Of a stretch of 64,000 nt of DNA, positions 23,313-33,726 are shown piece after piece. This DNA comes from Psococerastis gibbosa (taxonomy: Eukaryota; Arthropoda; Insecta; Psocodea; Psocidae): positions 24,661,371-24,725,370 of the forward strand of contig OZ020487.1 in assembly GCA_963971405.1 (NCBI GenBank), given 5' to 3'. The translations under genes and the position numbers were made by a program. Every line of letters begins with the position of its first letter. Position 1 is the stretch's first letter. Under the pieces are notes generated by a model, which was not told the DNA's origin, did not search any database, and saw only the letters and a list, made by a program, of their open reading frames with translations.

Positions 23313-26300
23313 GTAAGCTTGAAAATTCTATTAACGTTTGAAGTGATATAACTCCATTAAGTGTGCATTATTATGACCAGTTTTGGTTAGATGTAAAACA
23401 CAATGTGAAGTATAATTTCAAATTACAAAGACTATAATGAGATAGTTTTTGTGAAATAATTATAATAAATTATGGTGCTATCGTAGATGTACTGTTCCCA
23501 ACTCAGTGGCTCCTTTGATGCATGCCCGCATGCCCGGACGAAGTCCTAGTAGGCATAACCCAAATTAAGGAGAAGTTTAATCAAAATCAGGGGTGTGATT
23601 GTTTAACTGTTAAGCAATGAACCAAATTATGTTTTAAACCGGGAAGATGTTACATTTTGAATGCCACGTGCGATATTTATTCAACTTGCTAAAACATATT
23701 AAGTTTGGCAACTTCATTGACTTGTTAACACCGGTAATGGTCTAGGAACCGGCTAGTAGACTAAGCCTGAGCCCTGGAGAGTTACGTCTATTGCTAATCT
23801 ATTATGTTGGCATTGAAGATAAAATACTTAATATTAATTAACCGGTCAAATTCATTTGATATATTGGCTACTAATAAAATCGAATCAATTAGTTTACTGT
23901 AATTTGTTAGAATTGGATACATTTAAAGGTAAGGTCTCCCCCTGGTTAAGCTACCCATCTAAATAACAAAATGTGGTTATGTAACGTTTATTAAGCTTAA
24001 GAGAAACCCATTTCTGAATGAATTAAAGGTCGGCGAAGCATAATTATTTACTTGCAGCCAATTTTATCATTTACCCATATATGGAAGAAGAGTGGAAAAG
24101 GCTAGTGATGTGTAACTCCACACATTTTGTGGACGTAAGTCCGGATGTACATCCAGAAGTAGTTGATGGAATCCAACGGTCTCAATCCACTGCCTTACGT
24201 GTTGTCTATCAAACCTAATGCTATAATGCACACTACACATTTAAATAGACTACTAATCAAAATGAGGCATGAGCCTAGAAATAGTCAACACATTACAGCA
24301 CTTGTCGCGTCGTTCTGGAAATTGAAGTAATAATCGCATCCTATCTTTACCTTATCATCAGCAATTTTTAAAGAAAGTACTGCAGCGTGAATAGTCATTC
24401 ATTAATATAATTTGCCCCATCAACATTTACACTTTTAAATGCACGCGATGTCCATCTATTGGATTCAGTCCGAAAGAATTAATTCCACCTCGAGCTACAC
24501 ACCACTAGAAAAGGCGCATTATTAAATTTAATCTCGGTGCAAGTGGCCCGGCCGCTGGTGACGATGTGATGTGATGTTATGTTTTCTTCTTCAAATATAT
24601 TAATAATGCCACGTTTTTATTGCAGGGCTGTCTATGTCCTTTGGTAAGAAGTACACGCAAATTGTGCAAGAACCTTTTCATGTTTCTCAAGCCTGCTTAG
24701 ATCTTAACAGTCTTCCAAATGAAAGCGATCCTGTCCAAGTCATCATTCGCTACGAGGAGCAAGATTACCTCCTGACAACTCTGTCGAAGACAGCGAAAAT
24801 TTATCAGACTCCTCTGGATCTGAATTTTCAAAGAGGCACTAAGGTCTGTTTCCGGACTTATGGCCCTGGGCAAGTGCATCTTTCAGGTACGCTGAGGGTA
24901 GTCTCCCGGTTTATTTCCAATATTGATTGAATCTACTTCACATGGCCATTCCGAATTTCCGACCATCCGCCTTACAACGGATATATATTATCCGGAAGAT
25001 AATTGAATAGCTCCACGTAATAACGTTGTAAGCGACACTTTTGGCAAAATTGAGTTAGATGCTGATTATTGTTGTAAACCACATCCTGCATCGTCCCCAA
25101 AAACAAGTTTCTAAAAATTCTGTTAGATGTCGCAGTGGTAGCGACTTGAAATCTGCGTGGCGCGTAAGAGCGCTGTACATGTTTATTGAAATAAAGCGTC
25201 TCCTGTAAAATTAGGAAAGTGGTGCATGCAACGTTATTCCGTGGAGCTATTCAATTGTTGTTGCCTCACGGCTTGAGATAGGAGAAAAACGCGTCAGCAG
25301 ACTAACTGTCATCTGAATGTAATATTCCGGTGCGGGAGGTGTCGGAGCTGTTAAAGACCTCAGTTCTTTACTTTGTGTGAAATGATTATGTTGATATAAC
25401 CCGTATACCTATTACGTTACTTAGTGAGGCGATTGAAGAGGTTAATTGGATACATTCATTTAATTGTTTGTACACGATTAACCTTTTCTAAGAAAAAAGA
25501 AAATATTACTAAGCCAGTAGTAATTGCTAGCATTAGAGTAATGGATATTTATTACTAGTTGTAGTCTATATTGGTTGAAAATGGCAGAATTTACATTATT
25601 ATAACGATCGTAAAGCACCAAATGCATGCAAACAATGCATTTAATCATAATATGGCCACCCTGGATGCCCTTGGCCGGTTCGAAAGATGATTGATGATCA
25701 ATCAATAAATTTATTTTTGCCACAACTTCCCAAATTACCGTGATGATGATAATTAACTAGATTTCTTAAATTGACATCTTTAGGCTATCACGTTCCGGAC
25801 GACGATGATTTGGAAGGACGGCTCATGAATGAGTCTGACAGTGACCTGGAAGATGAACCGGAGGAAATGGAGACGCCCAGCTCTCCTCCAAGAAAGAGAA
25901 AGAAAGGGCAGTCCGACTCCGTAGCTGCCACTAACAAGAAAAAAAAAATAAACGATACTGTGGCTCTGTCAAGTGATGAGGATGAAGGTAAGAATTGGGT
26001 GTACAATTGATAGAGAGAGGAGGATTCAGATATTAATTTTGTTAGGATCCTTGTAAATTAATTATTTATAATATGCATATTTCCTTCAGGAACATTCGCA
26101 GGCTCCCGGCTAAGAAGGCGGCTGTGACGTCACAGTTTTGGGTCTCTGCACTTGGCTTGTTTACATAGGCTACCTTACCCAACAAAATTTAGTACTTAGC
26201 TTTTGTAGGCTCGCCATATTCATAGCGGTCTCGAGCCCCGCGAAGTCTTCCACGTCATAGCTTTAAATTTGGATACGTTTAAAATATGAGTTCATATAAC

Positions 26301-29300
26301 ATTAATATTGATTTATGTACATTTAAAAAAAATCTACAATAGTTAGAAATGGTACAGACAGATGGTATTGTAAAATTCGGACACAGAGCTATTCCGTGCA
26401 AGTCAACTACTCCGGTGATTTTATAATTATAATATAAATTAGTTAATTACGATTGAATAATGCCAAGGCCCAAAATTTCCCTAATGTAGAATTTAACACT
26501 GCGGATGGGAAAATGCCCTAACCTATTCGGACTAGGCGGTGTCGAGTAGACACTCATCAACTTTTGGAATTATTTTTTGTTCTTATTGTCCCATAGACCA
26601 TAAGTAATAGTTACTAACTAATGTTTCATTTGTGTTATAAAAGGGTAAACAGAAAGCAAGTATTAGTATAGGAAATGCTCCATCCTATTCGGACTAGGTG
26701 GTGTCCAATTCTTCTTCTTCTTCCGGCTCTACAGCCCTTGGTGGGCTTTGGCCTGCTCGACAATACTCCTCCATTCTTCTCGGTTTTGCACAACGCTCCA
26801 CCATCTGGAGACTCCCAACTCGCGAAGGTCATTCTCTAACTCGTCCTTCCAGCGGTTTCGTGGCCGTCCTGGCAGTCGTCTTCCCGTCATGCTTGCTTTG
26901 TACATTTTTCGTGGCATGCGTTCTTCAGACATCCTTACAACGTGTCCCAGCCACCTTAATCGTTGTGCTTTAATGAACCTTACTATGTCTTCTCCGTTGA
27001 GAGCGGCGTCGATTTCAGCGTTGTTTCTTATACGCCATTCTCCGTACTCGTAAAGGGGTCCATATATCCTCCTTATTATCTTTCTTTCGAGTACACGTAG
27101 TTTGTTGGCATCGTTTACAGTGAGATTCCAGGTTTCCGATCCGTATGTTGCAACTGGTCTTATAAGGGTTTTGTATATTCGTAGTTTTGTGGCTCTAGAG
27201 ATAAGTCTTGACTTGAGCAATTTTAGGTTGGCAAAATATGCTCTATTGGCTGCTGTTATTCTTCTGTCTATCTCTGCGCTAGTTTTGTTGTGATTGTTTA
27301 CTTCTGCACCAAGGTAGATGAAGCTCTTTACATTCTCGAAAGCCATTCCAGTCAGTCAGGTTGTCACTTCTCCGTCTCCTTTCTAACGCTGACATTGGGT
27401 GGTGTCCAATGGACACTCATATCTCCAATGCATTAGATTTCCAAATGTTGTAATTATTTTTGTCCGTGTTGCCCCATAGACCATTACAATTGGCGTATGG
27501 TACAGCTTAGGTCAAAGATAATTCATGAGAAAAACAAATGCTTGCTCTGAAATGCGAATTACGTGCGTTCATTTTATAATGGGTGTCCAATGGACACCGC
27601 CGTCCGATTAAGGTGCGACATTGTCTACAATAGAAGGATGGCGTTTAATTTTTGTTCACTAAATCGAAATTTAATAAAAGTTAAGTAAAGTCGTAAAGAC
27701 AGCCCTCAGAGGCCAACAATTGAAGAGATATAAGTACTTCAATTCGGAAAAGTGTCCATTGGACACCGCCCGTCCGCAGAGTGTTAATAAAATTTCTATT
27801 AAAAGATCTGTTCGTAGACGAAGATGATGAAGACGACGACGATGATGATGGTGATGACAGCGACATTGACAGCAACATTGAATCCTCATTTTTGAGCTCC
27901 CTCGCAGAGGATGATGAGGAGGAGGAAGATGAACAAGACTCTGATGAAGGTACGCTTATTTAAAAAATTTAATGTGCACTTACCTCGTCTAAAGTATCCA
28001 GCTGCCTATCGCATGAGCGCCAATCAGCAACAGTGCAGGAACAGGAAGAATAGACAACTTTCATGTAGACATATTCGCTGTGATAGGCGTGTCAAATCCC
28101 AAAAATGGAGCCGATGTTAAACTTACAAGAGAAGTGCATCGTATCACTTATTACTTTTCGCGGTTTTGTGCGAGAAATCATTTGCTCCGACTCAGTTTAC
28201 CCGGGTAGTAGACGATCATACTACTGGACTGTTAAGATCAGATGGTTTAATATTGCAGTGTATTACAAGGGACTGGGAGGGGGGGGGGCTGCTTTAAATT
28301 TATATAAAAGTAATAATGTTGTGATTAAAGCTGTACCTTCATTTCAGACGATGAAGAGGAGTGCACAAACACTATAAACGGTGATGTTACTCCATCAAAA
28401 AAGGGCAAATTAGCGAAGCTAGAAAAACAAAAGACTCCAACATCTGTTCAAGGCAAACAAAAGAACGTTGCAAAAACTCCTAAAACTCCCGAGGAAGGTG
28501 GGAAGACGCCTAAAAAAACCAAGACACCTAAGCAAGGTGCTGAGTCTCCCAAACACGAAGCTAAAACTCCCAAGCAAGAGGGTAAAACTCCTAAGAAAAA
28601 TGAAGCTAAAACTCCTAAGCAGGATGCCAAGACACCGAATACGACTGCATCGTCGCCAACTCCAAAAAAGACTGTTTTGGAAGGGGGAGTCATTGCTGAG
28701 GAGCTAAAGGTCGGAGATGGTCCTTTGGCTAAACTGGGAAAAACGGTGAGCATGCATGTTAAATTAAATTATAATACTTAATATTAATCAGGTATCCTGT
28801 TCATAATTTTGTTAATTAGTAGCAGATTATTCGCACCAATGAAGATCTTATTAAATGCTTAATGTAAAATTTCAGCTCATTCGGGACTTGCAACAGGCGT
28901 TGGTACTGCTCGACCATAGTTACATACTAGACCTGTTAACTTTTCTGTGTAGTAGTGTTTTTGTCTTGAACCTCGAGTATTGCGTATCCTACTGCTAATT
29001 ATTTTATTATTGATCATAATTTAGTTTTTGGGCAAAATTCAGCTGAAATGTGTTATAACTTCGTAATTTCGGCTGAGTCTGACTTTTGAAGTAATGCTTG
29101 CGGTTTTGGTTGTCCTTTTTTTCTGGGTAGCTGCTGGTTTGAAACCAAAGATATATAATGATGGCATAAGCTAAGTAAGGTTGATAGCGGTGAAACATAA
29201 AGGGAAAGGTGCTCAACATAAAAAACTTAACATTGCGACAAATTAAGAAAAATTGCACAATGCAGCAGGCAGGCTTCCCAACAGAACTTACTGCAAACAA

Positions 29301-30081
29301 GTCTCGCCATCTAAATAGCTACATTATGACTTTGATTAGCTTACGGCGAGCACCTCCCTAGCTTGAGAGCGTACGTCCCGTATGAAATTGGTAGCCCAAA
29401 ATTTAATACTCCTTATTATTTTATTTAATCAACTAAGCAAGTTATTAAAATATTGGTGTATTTAAGTTGTAGATGACTACTTAATGCATAATATAGAATA
29501 ATAGGGTATTATTAATTTTATGTTTTGTAGTTTTTTTCATGGTCTTTATTTTAAATGCAATTTTTAACATTTTTATGAAAAATCTACGGTACCAAAAATT
29601 TAAAATCACATTATAAGATGCATTAAGCAAGTCTTACACAATTAAATAAAAAAATAAGAAGTCTGTAAATACAATGGATTTTGGGGTACCTATTTCCTTC
29701 GGGACGTACACTCTTAATCTCTGTCACAACTTTTTGCCACTTAATTGCATGCGCTGTGGATACCCGCCTGTTTGGAACTCACCTTTAAATGTGTTTCATA
29801 AATCTTTTGTCCTATTTCAGGCGCAAGTTTATTACACTGGTCGTCTGAAGTCCAATCTTGAAACGTTTGATTCTGTCAGCAAGGGTCCGGGGTTCAGATT
29901 CAAGTTAGGCCGCGGAGAAGTTATCAAGGGATGGGAAATTGGCGTATCAGGGATGAAGGTTGGAGGAAAAAGAAGGGTGACCATTCCTGCAGGCCTGGCA
30001 TACGGCGCCAAAGGATCCGCTCCATGTATTCCACCTAATGCCACGTTGATTTTCGACATTGAACTGAGAGGAATAAGCTAA
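23303..30081 (+). CDS. FKBP46: Nuclear FK506-binding protein (FKBP39/FKBP46 type peptidyl-prolyl isomerase)
   Basis: Six exons: 23303-23312, 24626-24886, 25784-25987, 27806-27949, 28348-28745, 29821-30081; 425 residues, close to the ~412 of moth FKBP46. The 10-base first exon encodes MFW plus one base, and joins to give MFWGLSMSFGKKYTQIV, the expected start. Order: nucleoplasmin-like domain 1-90; acidic stretch with a KKRK-type basic signal (PPRKRKKG) 91-158; D/E-rich 159-206; Lys/Thr/Pro-rich linker with repeated KTPK motifs ~207-318; FKBP catalytic domain ~320-425 with VYYTGRL, FDSV, FRFKLG, EVIKGW, AYGAKGS and IFDIEL, so the drug- and proline-binding pocket residues (Tyr, Phe-Asp, Phe, Val-Ile, Trp, Tyr, Phe) are present. 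Known members are nuclear chaperones that bind histones and rDNA chromatin. AATAAA at 30133-30138. The exon 4 acceptor (TATTAAAAG) is weak and sits beside a transposon end. Confidence 0.95.
25001..25255. repeat. MITE with AATTGAATAGCTCCACG ends in FKBP intron 2
   Basis: The left end AATTGAATAGCTCCACGTAA, continuing TAACGTTG, recurs inverted at 25228-25255 with one or two mismatches. The interior has GTCGCAGTGGTAGCGAC, which resembles a Pol III A box. It lies between exons 2 and 3 of the FKBP gene. Superfamily not assigned. Confidence 0.65.
25413..25488 (+). repeat. SINE-like repeat S2, 3' fragment
   Basis: AGGCGATTGAAGAGGTTAAT...GGATACATTCATTTAATTG followed by TTTGTACACGATTAA matches the 3' part of the repeats at 8640-8805 and 46148-46310. 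Confidence 0.5.
26497..27783. mobile_element. piggyBac-like non-autonomous element in FKBP intron 3
   Basis: Flanked by TTAA on both sides (26493-26496 and 27784-27787). The left end CACTGCGGATGGG and inverted right end CACTCTGCGGACGGG agree apart from a 2-bp gap, and both lead into GGTGTC...GACAC palindromes. TTAA targets and such ends suit the piggyBac superfamily. Internally a unit beginning CCTATTCGGACTAGG and containing CCCATAGACCAT is repeated twice (about 26510 and 26683). A retrotransposon at 26710-27397 is nested within; without it the element is about 0.6 kb and codes for nothing. Confidence 0.75.
26710..27397 (-). mobile_element. 5'-truncated non-LTR retrotransposon with 13-bp target duplication
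   Basis: The minus strand has a 205-codon open frame (27346-26729): FENVKSFIYLGAEVNNHNK, RITAANRAYFANLKLLKS, KTLIRPVATYGSETWNL, IIRRIYGP, RLRWLGHVVRMSEERMP, GRPRNRWKDELENDL, ending EQAKAHQGL. This is the C-terminal part of a LINE reverse transcriptase polyprotein. A (GAA)n tail follows the stop. GGTGGTGTCCAAT stands at both 26697-26709 and 27398-27410, the duplicated target inside the piggyBac-like element. The frame is unbroken, so the insertion is fairly young, but the endonuclease and palm domains are missing and it cannot be autonomous. Confidence 0.85.
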
Positions 30082-30132
30082 TTTCATTATTTTATTCTCT
30101 TTATTATTGACTAAGTACAATTATTTTATAAA

Positions 30133-30138
30133 ATAAAA
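30133..30138 (+). terminator. Polyadenylation signal of FKBP46
   Basis: AATAAA, 52 bases after the TAA stop codon of the FKBP gene. Confidence 0.6.
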
Positions 30139-30186
30139 TTTGACGTTTTTTTTTATGTATCCGAAAAAGATTATCAAGAAAAACTG

Positions 30187-30257
30187 AATCCGGCTGGACT
30201 CGAACCCACGATCTATGCCTTCCCAGGGCATCGTTTTTACCACTACTCTACGGATTC
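30187..30257 (-). tRNA. tRNA-shaped sequence, anticodon position GGG; gene, pseudogene or SINE head
   Basis: The minus strand folds with a perfect 7-bp acceptor stem (GAATCCG/CGGATTC), a 5-bp anticodon stem (ATGCC/GGCAT) with loop CTGGGAA (U33 and GGG at 34-36), a 5-base variable loop and a T arm GTGGGTTCGAGTCCAGC with one mismatch. The D arm keeps AGTGGTAA but its stem does not pair. TTTTT follows three bases after the 3' end, as for Pol III termination. GGG would read proline codons, yet the body does not look like tRNA-Pro, so a tRNA-derived repeat or pseudogene is as likely. Lies 106 bp past the FKBP stop, convergent. Confidence 0.45.
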
Positions 30258-30259
30258 CA

Positions 30260-31007
30260 CCGTATACTAGACAATATGATACTCATTGACATGATTCATA
30301 TTGATAGACAGGTTAGCACAGCTTACGACTGATACATTGCGTCAATGGTGAACTTGTCCATTATCGTTTATAACCTATGTAATTTGACATCGAGACCTTC
30401 CCCTGCAACTGCCAGCTATAAACGGGCCCTTACACTAGGGGAGCCCACGATGCTACGTATGGGGATTTACTCGAGCGCTATAGGTTTGCAAAGGTAAAAA
30501 GAAAATCTGAGGGAGCGGCTATAGATTTTCCAAAATGTAAAAAAAAAAACAATTGCGCGGACATACTCGAGCGCGTCAGATATTGATAGCATCATGTCCT
30601 TCGTATATTTAATAATGTACGTATATTAGTCTGTCTGACCGTTAGCATGTTGGGGGTGGTCGTATGTAAGGGTTAAAATGAAAAAAAAAGCACGTCAGAT
30701 TTTCTAAGGCGATTTTAGGTGAACAAGAAGCTATCATTCAGTAATCTGACGATTAGGATGTGACGCAAGGTCGCGGCCATTATTAGCATAGGCCTATTTG
30801 CACAAAAAATCGCCAATTTGATATGGTTCATCTTTACGTCCTAGACGTGCTGTCTCTATCTGGAGGGCTGACAATAATTAAAGAAATTTTTTTTTCGATT
30901 TTTTAAATCACTGAACTTAATTAATTTAAAAACTCGGGAAATATTAAATATAAAATAAATTTAATAGTAAATATTTATAAACTTTAATTCACATACCTAG
31001 CATATAT
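30260..31007. other. Intergenic stretch, nothing recognised
   Basis: AT-rich with short A and T runs; no exon-like frame or paired repeat ends seen. Confidence 0.4.
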
Positions 31008-31785
31008 TAAAAAGAACCGGTCCGAGTTTACTCGAATATGCTTTCCAATTTATCAATTAGTAGATAGACAAAATGATTAATTTCATGTTAAATAATGTTC
31101 CTGTGGTAAAATTTCGGATATTTCGGGGGGGGGGGGGGCACGCAATGCATTTGACCGTGAGTTTTCTATCATAAAAAAAAAAATCTACAAAACCAAATAG
31201 TTCTATGGGAAAGCAACCTGTCCGGTTTCGTTAATCAATTTAACACCTAATGCCAGAAGGTAGAAATCATCGAAAGAAATACTTCGCAGAAAAATTAATT
31301 TTTAGTCATTTTTCATAAAAATTTAGTTATTTTTATTTTTTTACCCCCAGAATCAAACTATCAAGGGGCAAGCGACCCCCCGCATCTTATCAACATTAGT
31401 CTAATAACGACTACAACATATATGAATTTAAAAGAAATCGTTGGAGCCGTTTTTGAGAAATAATTTTTTTAGACGTTTTTTTCGAGGTTTTTGAGAATAA
31501 AACCCCCAAATTGAGTTAGCCCAAAATAAAAAAAATTGTCTGGAGGTATGATTTTTGTGAACCTACATGCTAAATGAATTTCATCAAAATCGACTGTGTA
31601 GTTTGCCCGGAAATCGATGAACAGACAGAGCGACAGACAGACAGACATTTCGTTAAAAACACTTTTTTGTGTTCCTGGTACCTCAAAACGTGTAAATCCG
31701 TTGAAATCTCTTGAGTCGAAAATTTGGACCATCACAGAGCTTTCCTTATACTAGGCCCTACGTATAAATTGGAAAGCAATAACAA
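31008..31785 (+). repeat. Modular repeat G (GAACCGGTCCGAG), copy 1
   Basis: The 5' module AAGAACCGGTCCGAGTTTAC, then ATGCTTTCCAATTTATCAA, a poly-G tract at about 31128, the block CTATCAAGGGGCAAGCGACC, the block AATCGTTGGAGCCGTTTTTGAG, then a CAGACAGACAGACA microsatellite and the end TATAAATTGGAAAGCAA. TTTCCAATTTAT near the start and ATAAATTGGAAA at the end are inverse of each other. Fuller relatives lie at 47545-48388 and 51828-52660. Class unknown; the short frames over it on both strands are by-products. Confidence 0.75.
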
Positions 31786-32243
31786 CAATGGAAATACGTT
31801 ATTGTAATAATAATGATGGGAACAGATATCCAATCGGGGACGGAGTGAGAACTACAGGCATCACCCAGCTATACCTACGCATTAAACTTAATCGACGAGC
31901 CTTTCCTACTTCCGCTTATGGAAATCGCCAGATATTATATTTTTCGTTCTTGAATTTCTTTGAAAAAAAAATTAGTCGCGCTCAAGAATGTCGAGTTATC
32001 GTTTTTTAGAACTTGGTAGCCCTCCCCTTTATTTATTCCACTCTCAAATTGTCAGATTAGTGAAAGTATACACTTTTTAGCTTGTAATAAACTCACCATA
32101 GGTACCTTAATCTGCCGCGCTTGAGGAAATCCAGAAATCCCCGTTTGGGCACTCCTACTATTCAGGAATGCAAAGTTCTGTTTAAATTTTTAACCACCGG
32201 TTAAGTTATTTAATGGAATAGTACACGTCCTGTGCTGGCCTAC

Positions 32244-32340
32244 TATGGCGATTATTTCTCATCTTAACTTGGGATTCAAACTTTAAACAAGACAATTTAG
32301 CAATGGAAAGTGCTAGGCGCATTCAAAATTATTGAAGTGA
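32244..32340. repeat. Fold-back MITE, family A, degraded
   Basis: CTACTATGGCGATTATTTCT, then ATCTTAACTTGGGATT and GGAAAGTGCTAGG match the left half and centre of family A. The right half is lost or diverged. Confidence 0.4.
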
Positions 32341-32916
32341 AACTTCTTTGATATCGACGTAGGGAGAAAAATCTTGTTACGCGCCATCCTGATTTCTGTA
32401 CTCATGGATGACGCTCATTTTTGGGCAGATGCAGTAGGCCTATCTCAATTTAAATTATACCCATGTCTTCGTCTATTTCTCCTCTTTCAGGCCATGCTAT
32501 ATTTGTTGTGATATGGCAAAGGGTTCGACATTGGGGGGGGGGGGGGACGTAGGTAAGGAAGTGCGCCCAAATTTGCCGATTTTCAGCGAAAATAGGCCTT
32601 TTTTAGCCGGGTTTTTTGAGGTATTAATATTAATTTGAAAACTTCAAACTGCTTTAGTTCTTTTCCACCTTCCTTACTCTTTCTAGACATGTGAACAATT
32701 TTACTATCCGTCTCTTTCTTCAGTCTCAGGTGAGTGTATTAGCCATCCGTGTTTCGGCGGAAAACAGGTTCAAATGGTACGGTACTCTTCCAATTACACG
32801 GATAGAGTAAAAGAGTAAAAAAATGCCATAGATTGCAAGTTTCAACCGAAATGAATTTTTAATGTTTCATTAAAAGCAGTATGAGTTAAGGTTTCAAACG
32901 AGTATAAATGCATGAC
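32341..32916. other. Intergenic stretch with a poly-G run, nothing else recognised
   Basis: Poly-G at about 32533-32546. A looser copy of the surrounding text (GGCCATGCTATATTTGT, then GGTGATC and AAAATAGGCCT) recurs at about 33170-33270, so this is probably old repeat sequence. Confidence 0.35.
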
Positions 32917-33046
32917 TGAAATTAGAAGATATGAAAAAAACGGCTTGGCGGGATTCGAACCCACGATCTACGCCTAATAATTCGTGGGTTCGAATCCCGC
33001 CAAGCCCAGTTTTTTTCCATATCCTCTAATTTCGGTTATAATGTAT
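32917..33046. repeat. Head-to-head pair of tRNA 3' halves forming a long hairpin
   Basis: GGCTTGGCGGGATTCGAACC, continuing CACGA, at about 32941-32966 faces its exact inverse at about 32982-33007, with only about 16 bases between. Each arm is the T arm and 3' acceptor side of a tRNA (GTGGGTTCGAATCCCGCC, then AAGCC). The similarity goes on outwards into non-tRNA sequence (GAAATTAGAAGATATG on the left, GAAATTAGAGGATATG read inverted on the right), so whole SINE-like flanks are mirrored. Confidence 0.75.
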
Positions 33047-33445
33047 AATGTCAGTGTTATGTATACCATATAATACTACAATATATAAATACATAGTTTA
33101 AAAATGATGAACCCTTCACCCCTTATACACGAGTGGAAGTTGTGGAGCGAGTGGAATTTGTTAAAAATGAGGCCATGCTATATTTGTGGTGATCAAGCAA
33201 GGGGTTTGGTTTTGGGGGTGTGAAACGTCAGGGGGTGCGCACGATTTTCAAGAAAAATAGGCCTCTTTCGGCCGCGTTATTATCTAGGCTACTAGTATTT
33301 AAAAAATTCAAACTACTTAAGGGCTTTTCCATATTTCTTTCTCTTTCCAGCCATATACATTATGTGAGTGAAATTTAGGCGTTGTCACGTTAAACTACCG
33401 TCTGTAAACCGACTTTACAACCGACTTGCAGACAACCAATATAAT

Positions 33446-33525
33446 TAATGAAATGCTATTATAATTTTATTTTGTTTACATTTTTAACGCCCAGAATAAG
33501 TTTATATTTAACGGCATAATAGGTA
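33446..33525. repeat. Fold-back MITE, family A, right-half fragment
   Basis: TTTTGTTTACATTTTTAACG, then CCCAGAATAAG and GGCATAATAGG correspond to the right half of family A as at 2527-2686. Confidence 0.4.
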
Positions 33526-33609
33526 CGCATTGAATTCTTCCCCACCACCTCTTTATTTTACAACGGACGTGTGGTGTGGAACACCCCGGTGCATCCAAGT
33601 ACTACCGTA

Positions 33610-33726
33610 CCCGACCGCGATATAGGATGGCACTTTGTTTAGGTTTATTCGAACTCTAGCATAAGCGGAACACCGAGTTCATTCGATTTTTATGAGTGTT
33701 CCAAGTGCCATCCTATCGTGGTCGGG
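33610..33726. repeat. Palindromic mini-MITE, second copy (CCCGACCGCG ends)
   Basis: Begins CCCGACCGCGATATAGGATGG and ends CCATCCTATCGTGGTCGGG, like the copy at 5432-5520. The middle (GAACTCTAGCATAAGCGGAA) is longer. TA precedes it; the right flank is AA rather than TA. Confidence 0.65.

Noticed and set aside
24697..24879. 60-codon minus frame in FKBP exon 2
   Set aside because: Antisense shadow of the nucleoplasmin-like domain.
26698..27293. Plus-strand frames over 26698-27293 (91, 101 and 63 codons)
   Set aside because: They are antisense shadows of the minus-strand LINE reverse transcriptase tail.
27671..27889. His/Ser-rich minus frames at 27671-27889
   Set aside because: They read the complement of the acidic FKBP exon 4 and have no independent support.
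28448..28753. 101-codon minus frame and 79-codon plus frame over FKBP exon 5
   Set aside because: Shadow frames of the repetitive KTPK linker.
31469..31735. 88-codon minus frame and similar frames at 48134-48380, 48424-48672 and 52410-52666
   Set aside because: They recur with the modular repeat G and are rich in CAGACA-derived residues (TDRQTDRQ, SVCLSVCL); repeat by-products rather than a gene family.
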